DNA of 31,014 nucleotides from Ideonella sp. (lineage in GTDB: Bacteria; Pseudomonadota; Gammaproteobacteria; Burkholderiales; Burkholderiaceae_C), in the NCBI GenBank assembly GCA_016721465.1, contig JADKIA010000006.1:1-31014 (forward strand). Direction: 5' to 3'. Positions within the stretch are counted from its first letter, which is position 1; each line of letters starts with the position of its first letter. Both the position numbers and the translations under genes were made by a program. The notes beneath the pieces are model-generated. The model saw only the letters and a list, made by a program, of their open reading frames with translations, was not told where the DNA came from and made no database searches. This document shows, piece after piece, positions 24,736 through 31,014 of this stretch.

Positions 24736-26502
24736 GTGAGGACAGACGAATGTGCGCCGCCAGCACAGCCGCCAAGCGGCGAGCGGCGAGCGGCCATGAG
24801 TTCCGCCTTGTTCGAGAAGCACCGCAGCCGCTTCGAACGAGCGCAGCAGGTCTGCCGCGTGCGCGATTGCTGGAGCCCGTTTCCGGACATGCCGGCCAAG
24901 TACCCGGACGCCGCCGCCGCCCAGCCCCGGGGCGCCGCCGCCTTCGGCGCCCAGTTGGGCCGGGCCTTCGAACTCGACCAGCCTGGGCGCATTGGGCAGC
25001 TGGGCCAGGAGTGCTCACCCTACACGCAGCAGCCGCTGGGCATTGCCTACCCGCAGGCCGACATCGATGTGCTGTTCCACGCCGCTCGCCACGCCATGCG
25101 CGGCTGGGCGGCGGCGAGCCCCCAGCACCGCGTGGGCGTGTTGATGGAGGCGCTGGATGTGCTGTACCGCGAGCACCTGTTCGAGATCCAGCAGGCGGTG
25201 ATGCACACCGCCGGCCAAAGCGCCAACATGGCCTATGCCGGCTCGGGCGTGAACGCGCTGGACCGCGGCATCGAGGCCCTGGTCTACGCCGCGCAGGCGC
25301 TGCAGGCCGTGACGCCCCATGCGCGCTGGGAGCGCCGCTTTGGCGCCGCCCAGATCGTGCTAGAAAAATCCTACCGTGCCACGCCGCGTGGGGTGGCGGT
25401 GTGCTTCGCCTGCGCCACCTTTCCGACCTGGAACGCGTGGCCCTCGATGCTGGCCAGCCTGGCCACCGGCAACGCCGTCATCGTCAAGCCGCACCCCGGA
25501 TCGGTGCTGCCGATGGCCATCACGGTGCGCGCCCTGCGCCGGGTGCTCGACGCTGCAGGCTTTGATCCCAACCTGGTCACGCTGGCGGTGGACTCCGTCG
25601 AGGCGCCGCTGGGCAAACGGCTGGTGCAACACCCGGCCACCGCCATTGTTGACTTCACCGGTAGCGCAGCCTTTGGCCAGTGGGTGGAGCGAAACGCGCA
25701 TCCGGCGCTGGTGTTCACCGAGACCTCGGGCTGCAACACCGTGGTGCTGGAATCCACCGACGACCTGGACGCCGCGCTGCGCGCCCTGGCCACCACCATG
25801 TGCATGTTCAGCGCGCAGATGTGCACCAGCCCGCAGAACGTTTACGTGCCGCGCGGCGGCGTGGCCACACCCGGTGGGCAAGTGCCGTTCGATGAAGTGA
25901 GCGAGCGGCTGGCCGAGGCCATCGACGCCGTGGGCAACGAGCCCAAGAAGGCGGCGATGATCCTGGCGGCGATCCAATCGCCATCGACCCTGGCCTTGAT
26001 CGACCAGATGCGCAGTGCCGCCGGCCGCAGTGGCCGGGTGCTGCTCGAACCCCAGCCCTACGTGCACCCCGACTTTGCCAACGCCCGCACCAGCACCCCG
26101 CTGCTGGTGCAGACCAGCACGCGCCATGGCGAGCTCTATCGCGAGGAGCGTTTTGGTCCGATGGGCTTCGTCATCGAATGCGAGGACGCCGACGATGCCC
26201 TGACGCAAGCCACCAACGACGTGCAGCGCCACGGCGGCTTGACGGCCTTCTTGTACAGCCGCGACGAGTGCTTCATCAGCCAAGCCGAAGCCGCCTATGC
26301 ACAGGCCGGCGCACAGTTGACCATCAACCTCAGCGGGCCGATGCCGCTGAACTTTGCCGCCGCGTACAGCGATTACCACGTCACCGGCTTGAACCCCGCC
26401 GGCAACGCCAGCCTCACCGACCTGGCCTTCGTGGCCGGGCGGTTTCGCATCACGCAGTCGCGGCGCCCCGCCGCGCCCACAGCCCAGGAGCCCACAGCAT
26501 GA
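24736..26502 (+). CDS. paaN: PaaN-type aldehyde dehydrogenase
   Basis: This is a 588-residue (or 568 from ATG 24796) NAD(P)-linked aldehyde dehydrogenase of the phenylacetate-degradation PaaN family. Family features include SALFEKHRSRFERAQ, WSPFPDMPAKYP, FELDQPGRIGQLGQECSPYT, VMHTAGQSANMAYAGSG, FPTWNAWPSMLASLATGNAV and VKPHPGSVLPMAITVRALR. The catalytic Cys is in SAQMCTSPQNVYVP (residue 363), preceded by TETSGCNTVVLES, and the C-terminal block is NLSGPMPLNFAAAYSDYHVT. It has no fused hydratase domain and no paa genes are seen, so its substrate may be the aldehyde made by the adjacent oxygenase rather than a phenylacetate intermediate. It is the first gene of the plus-strand operon, and its stop overlaps the oxygenase start as ATGA. 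Confidence 0.88.
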   Translation: MRTDECAPPAQPPSGERRAAMSSALFEKHRSRFERAQQVCRVRDCWSPFPDMPAKYPDAAAAQPRGAAAFGAQLGRAFELDQPGRIGQLGQECSPYTQQPLGIAYPQADIDVLFHAARHAMRGWAAASPQHRVGVLMEALDVLYREHLFEIQQAVMHTAGQSANMAYAGSGVNALDRGIEALVYAAQALQAVTPHARWERRFGAAQIVLEKSYRATPRGVAVCFACATFPTWNAWPSMLASLATGNAVIVKPHPGSVLPMAITVRALRRVLDAAGFDPNLVTLAVDSVEAPLGKRLVQHPATAIVDFTGSAAFGQWVERNAHPALVFTETSGCNTVVLESTDDLDAALRALATTMCMFSAQMCTSPQNVYVPRGGVATPGGQVPFDEVSERLAEAIDAVGNEPKKAAMILAAIQSPSTLALIDQMRSAAGRSGRVLLEPQPYVHPDFANARTSTPLLVQTSTRHGELYREERFGPMGFVIECEDADDALTQATNDVQRHGGLTAFLYSRDECFISQAEAAYAQAGAQLTINLSGPMPLNFAAAYSDYHVTGLNPAGNASLTDLAFVAGRFRITQSRRPAAPTAQEPTA

Positions 26503-27968
26503 ACGCACCCGCCCGCAGTGACGAATTCGCCCCCTTCGGCGATGAATTCGGCCCCCAACTCACGGGGCCCTTTGCCCCCTTGGCCGACGAATCGGTGCTC
26601 ACCGACCTGCCGCTGGTCAAAGGCCAGATACCGGCCGATTTGAACGGCGTGTACATGCGCACCGGGCCCAACCCGCGCTTCACGCCCAAGGGCCGTTACC
26701 ACCCCTTTGACGGGGACGGCATGGTCCACGCGGCCGAGTTCCGCCAGGGCCGGCTGACCGTGCGCAACCGCTGGGTGCGCACCGAGGCCTGGCAGCGCGA
26801 AGACGCGGCTGGCGCTGCAGCGCACTGGGGCATTCGGGAAACCATCGTCGGGCGCGACGACAAGCCGCTGCGCGACGCCGCCAACACCGATCTGGTGGGC
26901 CATGCCGGCCGCGCCCTGGCGCTGTGGTACATGTCGGGCGACGCCTACGAGTTCGACCCCGTGACACTTGAAACCTTGGGCAAGCACGCGGCCATTGCCA
27001 GCACCGGCGGCAAGATCTCGGCGCATGCCAAGGTCGACGAGATCACCGGCGAGCTGATGTATTTCGACTACGGCAACGTGGCCCCCTACATGCACTACGG
27101 TGTGCTCGATGCCGAAGGCCGCCTCAAGCACCATGTGCCCATCGACCTGCCGGGCCCGCGCTTGCCGCACGACATGGCGGTGACCGAGCACTACTCCGTG
27201 CTGCACGACCTGCCGCTGTTCCATGACCACGAGGCGATGAAGCTGGGGCGCCACAAGATCGACTTCCACCCCGAGCTGCCCACCCGCATGGGCGTGATCC
27301 CGCGCTACGGCCGGGGCGACGAAATTCGCTGGTTCGACTTCACGCCCTGCTTCATCTACCACGTGGTCAACTCCTGGGAAGAAGGCGACACCATCGTGAT
27401 GGTGGGTTGCCGCTACATGCCGGCACAAAAGGCCGACGGGTCGATCGACGCCCAGCGCACCGCCCGCAACGTGGCCGAGCTGGTGATGACCGCGCGGCTG
27501 TGGCGCTGGACCATGAACCTGCGCACCGGCGAGGCGTCCGAGCAATGCCTGGACGCCGAGCGCAATGTTGAATTTCCCACCTACAACGGTGCGCTCACCG
27601 GCCGCCGCACGCGCTTTGGCTACCTGGTGGACCACCACCTCACCTCCACCCTGCAGTGGACCGGCGTGCGCAAGTACGACCTGGACACCGGCGCCAGCCT
27701 GTCGGCCTGGTCCGACGACGCTGACCACAGCTGGTATTCCGAGCCCTGGTTTGCGGCGGCCGACAACCCGCAGTCCGAAGACCACGGCTACGTCATCGCC
27801 TTCCAGTTCAATGACCAGACGCAGCGCGAAACCCTGGATATCTTCGATGCCCGCGACCTCAGCCGCGGCCCCGTGGCCCAGGTGGCCATGCCGCGCCACA
27901 TCCCCACCGGCTTCCACGGCTGCTGGATCGGCGCGCAACGCATCGCGGGCTGGGACGTTTATTCATGA
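26499..27968 (+). CDS. Carotenoid/lignostilbene cleavage oxygenase (RPE65/CCO family)
   Basis: This 489-residue Fe(II) dioxygenase has a seven-bladed propeller and cleaves an interior or conjugated C=C bond, giving two aldehydes or a ketone. All four iron-binding histidines fit: H176 (KISAHAKVDE), H224 (LPHDMAVTEHY), H288 (FIYHVVNSWEE) and H473 (PTGFHGCW). The N-terminal block NGVYMRTGPNPRFTPKGRYH, then HPFDGDGMVHAAEFRQGRL, is also typical. No signal peptide is present, so it is cytoplasmic. CCO members act on carotenoids, apocarotenals, stilbenes or isoeugenol; the sequence cannot tell which. It is translationally coupled to the dehydrogenase (ATGA, with an AGGAG site at 26486-26490) and to the following thiolase (ATGA), which strongly suggests one pathway. 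Confidence 0.93.
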   Translation: MNAPARSDEFAPFGDEFGPQLTGPFAPLADESVLTDLPLVKGQIPADLNGVYMRTGPNPRFTPKGRYHPFDGDGMVHAAEFRQGRLTVRNRWVRTEAWQREDAAGAAAHWGIRETIVGRDDKPLRDAANTDLVGHAGRALALWYMSGDAYEFDPVTLETLGKHAAIASTGGKISAHAKVDEITGELMYFDYGNVAPYMHYGVLDAEGRLKHHVPIDLPGPRLPHDMAVTEHYSVLHDLPLFHDHEAMKLGRHKIDFHPELPTRMGVIPRYGRGDEIRWFDFTPCFIYHVVNSWEEGDTIVMVGCRYMPAQKADGSIDAQRTARNVAELVMTARLWRWTMNLRTGEASEQCLDAERNVEFPTYNGALTGRRTRFGYLVDHHLTSTLQWTGVRKYDLDTGASLSAWSDDADHSWYSEPWFAAADNPQSEDHGYVIAFQFNDQTQRETLDIFDARDLSRGPVAQVAMPRHIPTGFHGCWIGAQRIAGWDVYS

Positions 27969-29200
27969 CCACCCCGACCTACATCCTGGGCGGCTGGCAG
28001 AGCGACTTTGCCAAGGCCTGGTCGCGCAACGGCCAGGACATCTCGGACATGGTGCGCGAGGCCACGTTGAGTGCCCTGCACGATGCATGCATCGAGCCCG
28101 CCGCGGTGCAAAGCATTCACGTCGGCAATGCCTTTGCCGAGCTGCAGCGCGGCCAGGCCCACTTGGGGTCGATGGTGGCGCAGATGGTGCCCGGGCTGTG
28201 GGGCGTACCCGCCATGCGCCACGAAGGCGCCTGCGCCTCGGCCTCACTGGCGGTGTTGACGGCCATGGCCGAGATCGAGGCCGGGCGTTACGACTGCGTG
28301 CTGGTGCTGGGCGCAGAAGAGCTGAAAAACCTGCCCGGCGACCAGAGCTCGATCAACCAGAACGCGGCCGCCTGGCAAGGCCATGAAGACATCGATTGCC
28401 GTTTCATGTGGCCAGCAGCCTTCGGCCTGATGGCCCAGGAGTACGAGCGCCGCTACGGGCTGAACCGCGCCCACCTGAACCGCATCGCCGAGATCAACTA
28501 CCGCAACGCCAAGCGCAACCCGAATGCGCAAACGCGAAAGTGGAATTTCGAGCCTGGCGCGTTCACCGACGACGACGAGCTCAACCCGGTGATTGAGCCC
28601 GGCACCAGGCGGCAGGACTGTGGCCAGATCACCGACGGTGCGGCGGCCCTGGTCTTGGCCGGCCCGCGCTTCGCCGCCGCCCATGCCACACGCCTGGGCC
28701 TGCGCATGGAGCAGCTGCCGCGCATCCTGGGCTGGGGCCACCACAATGCGCCGCTGCGTCTGAAGGACAAGCTGGCACAGAGCGCCGATCAGCCCTATGT
28801 CTTCCCACACGTGCGCCAGACCATCACCGACGCCTTTTCCCGTGCTGGCCTGGCCGATGTGCATCAGCTCGATGGCATCGAAACCCACGATTGCTTCACC
28901 ACCACCGAGTACATGGCCATCGACCACTTTGGCCTGACCCCACCGGGCCAAAGCTGGCAAGCGGTGGAAAGCGGGCTGATCGATTTTGGCGGCAGGCTGC
29001 CGGTGAACCCCAGCGGCGGATTGATCGGCGGGGGCCATCCGGTGGGCGCCACCGGCGCGCGCATGCTGCTGGACGCTGCACGCCAGGTGACCGGCCGCGC
29101 TGGTGAATACCAGGTTGACGGCGCACGCACCTTCGCCACGCTGAACATCGGTGGCAGCTGTGCCACGGTGTGCAGCTTCGTCGTCGGCGTTCGCGCGTAG
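27965..29200 (+). CDS. SCP2-type thiolase-like acetyl-CoA acetyltransferase
   Basis: This 411-residue thiolase-fold enzyme resembles the SCP-x subfamily. The nucleophilic Cys is C90 in RHEGACASASLAV, the His motifs are ETHDCFTTTEYMA and GGLIGGGHPVGATGARM, and the C-terminal loop is NIGGSCATVCSFVVGV, without the classical CGGG motif. Other family blocks are VGNAFAELQRGQAHLGSMVA, WPAAFGLMAQEYERRYGLNR and DCGQITDGAAALVLAG. It would cleave or form 3-oxoacyl-CoA (or a branched acyl-CoA). No DUF35 partner is seen, unlike the Ltp2/aldolase type. The start overlaps the oxygenase stop. The stretch after it (29201-29318) has no clear terminator. Together with the receptor-operon thiolase it makes a second such enzyme in one regulon. 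Confidence 0.9.
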   Translation: MTTPTYILGGWQSDFAKAWSRNGQDISDMVREATLSALHDACIEPAAVQSIHVGNAFAELQRGQAHLGSMVAQMVPGLWGVPAMRHEGACASASLAVLTAMAEIEAGRYDCVLVLGAEELKNLPGDQSSINQNAAAWQGHEDIDCRFMWPAAFGLMAQEYERRYGLNRAHLNRIAEINYRNAKRNPNAQTRKWNFEPGAFTDDDELNPVIEPGTRRQDCGQITDGAAALVLAGPRFAAAHATRLGLRMEQLPRILGWGHHNAPLRLKDKLAQSADQPYVFPHVRQTITDAFSRAGLADVHQLDGIETHDCFTTTEYMAIDHFGLTPPGQSWQAVESGLIDFGGRLPVNPSGGLIGGGHPVGATGARMLLDAARQVTGRAGEYQVDGARTFATLNIGGSCATVCSFVVGVRA

Positions 29201-29318
29201 GCGCGGCGGCGTGGCCTTCGCCTGCGCATCTCATCGAACCCGCCAACGTCGCTGTCGCGCATCGGCGTGCGGGGCTGGCATGAGTTCGGCACCCGAAGCA
29301 CAAGGCGGCAAGAACACC

Positions 29319-31014
29319 ATGATTTCGAAAACGTGCCTGCGCCCCAAGGCCGGAGTGGCCGCCAGTACAAGGTCCTGTTTCGCAGCCGTGATGGCGGCCT
29401 TGATTCTGGCCGGATGCGCGAGCCTCGATTCGACGGACTCCGTCGTGGAGATCCGTCGAACCAGCTTTGGTATTCCCCACATTACCGCCAAGGATTACAG
29501 AGGTCTGGGCTATGGGGCAGGCCATGCGTTTGCGCAGGACAACTTCTGTGCGTTGGCTGAAAAGATCAACCAGGTCAACGGCGAGCGGTCCAGGTACTTT
29601 GGCGCAACCACACTTGCGACGACTGCGGGCAACCCGATCGGCTCGATCACATCGCTGACCTCCGATTTCCTTTACAAACTTCAGTACGACAAGGCGACGA
29701 TCAAAGCACTTTGGTCCAAAGCCGATCCGCAGACGCAAGAGTTGGCTGACGGTTACGCTGCCGGGTACAACCGGTATCTTTCGGAAACGGGGGCGGCAAA
29801 CCTGCCAGTCGAGTGCCGTGGCGCGGCCTGGGTGCGGCCGATTGCTGCCGACGACCTGTATCTGTGGTGGGCATCCTTCACGACGGTTGCCGGCAGCCAG
29901 GCATTTGCACAATCCATTGTCGACGGCGGTCATCAGCTTCCGGCCGTGGTCGGCACGGGCAGAGCAAGTACCACCGACGCGGTTCTGGCTGATGCACCGC
30001 CCATGGACACCCGGATGATGTTGGCCAGCGCGGGCCAGGCCATGGCCAGAGAGGCCAGCCTGGGCGACTCCGGCAGCAACGGTTGGGCCTTTGGCGGCAA
30101 GGTCACTGAAAATGGCAAAGGCATGTTGTTGACCAATCCGCATTGGCCGTGGCGTGCGCTGACCAAGTTTTACCTGTTGCATTTGACGATCCCGGGTCAG
30201 ATCGACGTGATGGGAATTGCCTATCCGGGCTCACCCGTGCCGCTGACAGGGTTCAACAAGGACTTGGGCTGGACAGGGACGGTTTCCACCGGCCCACGCT
30301 TTGTCATTCGCGAGATGACGCTGGGTACTTCACCTGCGACCTATGTGGTGGACGGCGTGACCAAGGCCATGACGGCGCGAACGCTAACGGTCGAGGTGAA
30401 GGGCGGGGCGCCCGTGACACGGACGTACTACTCCACCGAATTCGGGCCACTGCTGAAGAGTGCAGCGCTTGGCCTTGACTGGACCTCACGCAAGGCATTT
30501 GCATTCACGGACATCAATCTGCCGAACAACCGCATGATGGAGCAGTACCTCGCCATGGGTCGCGCCCGCACGGCCGAGGAAGGTCGTCAGGTCATGGGCG
30601 CTGTTCTGGGCTCGCCGCTGCTCAACACCTTGATTGCAGACGCTGCAGGCGACGCGGTGTACATGGACTACACGACCAAGCCCAACTTGTCAGATGCGCA
30701 GTTGATGGCTTGTGCCTTGCCGGGTGCGGGCCAGACCAACACGGCCGCTGGGCGCCCGACGATGGACGGCTCCAAATCCAACTGCAGCCCCGAGAACGAC
30801 CCGTCCACCCGCCAGCCCGGCCTGTTGCCGATGGGCAAGCTGCCCTTCTTGCGTCGCGACGACTATGTGGCCAATGCCAACAACAGCTATTGGCTGACCA
30901 ACCCGGCCCAGCCCATTGCGGGCATGCCGCAAATCAACGGCCCGGCCGCTGCCGACATCGGCATGCGCGCACGCATGAACCTGACGACCATCATGGACCG
31001 GCTGGCGGGTGTGG
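29319..31014 (+). CDS. Penicillin/AHL-acylase-family Ntn hydrolase, lipoprotein (partial)
   Basis: The gene runs off the right edge after about 565 residues; family members are about 750-850 residues. A signal peptide with lipobox (MAALILAGC, Cys33) predicts a lipoprotein. The alpha-subunit block RRTSFGIPHITAKDYRGLGY and GAGHAFAQDNFCALAEKINQ is followed by the autocatalytic site GDSGSNGWAFGGK, with the N-terminal nucleophile S253 (codon 30075-30077) and the SNxWA pattern. Then come LLTNPHWPW, FYLLHLTIPGQIDVMGIAYPG and GDAVYMDYTTKP, typical of AHL and aculeacin acylases. It would hydrolyse an amide bond, perhaps of acyl-homoserine lactones (quorum quenching) or lipopeptides; this is inferred. 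The start ATG 29319 gives the expected signal peptide; an in-frame ATG at 29280 would add 13 residues. A sampled line (30121-30180) is 55% GC, lower than upstream genes. Confidence 0.88.
   Translation, partial: MISKTCLRPKAGVAASTRSCFAAVMAALILAGCASLDSTDSVVEIRRTSFGIPHITAKDYRGLGYGAGHAFAQDNFCALAEKINQVNGERSRYFGATTLATTAGNPIGSITSLTSDFLYKLQYDKATIKALWSKADPQTQELADGYAAGYNRYLSETGAANLPVECRGAAWVRPIAADDLYLWWASFTTVAGSQAFAQSIVDGGHQLPAVVGTGRASTTDAVLADAPPMDTRMMLASAGQAMAREASLGDSGSNGWAFGGKVTENGKGMLLTNPHWPWRALTKFYLLHLTIPGQIDVMGIAYPGSPVPLTGFNKDLGWTGTVSTGPRFVIREMTLGTSPATYVVDGVTKAMTARTLTVEVKGGAPVTRTYYSTEFGPLLKSAALGLDWTSRKAFAFTDINLPNNRMMEQYLAMGRARTAEEGRQVMGAVLGSPLLNTLIADAAGDAVYMDYTTKPNLSDAQLMACALPGAGQTNTAAGRPTMDGSKSNCSPENDPSTRQPGLLPMGKLPFLRRDDYVANANNSYWLTNPAQPIAGMPQINGPAAADIGMRARMNLTTIMDRLAGV

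Noticed and set aside
26373..27938. A 521-codon minus-strand frame opposite the oxygenase gene
   Set aside because: Composition is His/Val/Gly biased, and the plus-strand oxygenase has all four iron ligands and coupled start and stop codons.

Overview
The window looks like a chromosome segment of a high-GC betaproteobacterium, most likely order Burkholderiales (Comamonadaceae/Leptothrix-Rubrivivax type). This is inferred from roughly 65-70% GC, codon use, and a gene mix of a chemoreceptor with a Cache protein, a DUF5117-type zinc protease, PaaN and WS/DGAT. No rRNA, tRNA, CRISPR array or transposase was found.

Positions 1-7.1 kb hold five ordinary genes whose frames are repeatedly broken by single-base indels: a methyl-accepting chemotaxis protein and a small secreted Cache protein (minus), a ROK sugar kinase (plus), a large zinc metalloprotease lipoprotein (minus) and a GNAT acetyltransferase (plus). 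In each, the protein continues in another frame on the next codons, so base-calling errors are more likely than decay. A 575-bp stretch of lower GC follows (7.14-7.71 kb) with no recognisable gene. Next come a hemerythrin-domain protein, a structured intergenic element and an HSL-type alpha/beta hydrolase (7.7-9.9 kb, plus).

From 23.5 kb back to 10.06 kb, eleven minus-strand genes run head to tail with gaps of 90 bp or less and several overlapping start/stop codons: TonB-dependent receptor, thiolase, lipocalin-like protein, AMP-forming acyl-CoA synthetase, nitronate monooxygenase-like flavoprotein, DUF1295 membrane protein, glycerol-3-phosphate acyltransferase, HAD phosphatase/LPA acyltransferase fusion, WS/DGAT and a monoacylglycerol-lipase-like hydrolase. 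(Ten proteins are named with certainty; the receptor is split by one frameshift.) The last four form a near-complete triacylglycerol/wax ester assembly line.

Divergent from the receptor lie an IclR-family regulator (23.7-24.5 kb) and then a tightly coupled operon (24.7-29.2 kb, plus) of a PaaN-type aldehyde dehydrogenase, a carotenoid/lignostilbene-type cleavage oxygenase and an SCP2-type thiolase. The window ends inside a secreted penicillin/AHL-acylase-family Ntn hydrolase lipoprotein with visibly lower GC.

The main discovery candidate is the 16.9-29.2 kb unit. The same composite promoter-operator, two copies of a GTTCGATATTCnGAC-like 15-mer spaced 20 bp apart, lies upstream of the receptor operon and of the oxygenase operon, each pointing toward its operon and flanking the IclR gene. 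This suggests one regulon for uptake of a hydrophobic substrate, oxidative C=C cleavage to an aldehyde, oxidation, CoA activation and thiolytic cleavage, with possible flow of acyl-CoA into storage lipid. The substrate cannot be read from the sequence.
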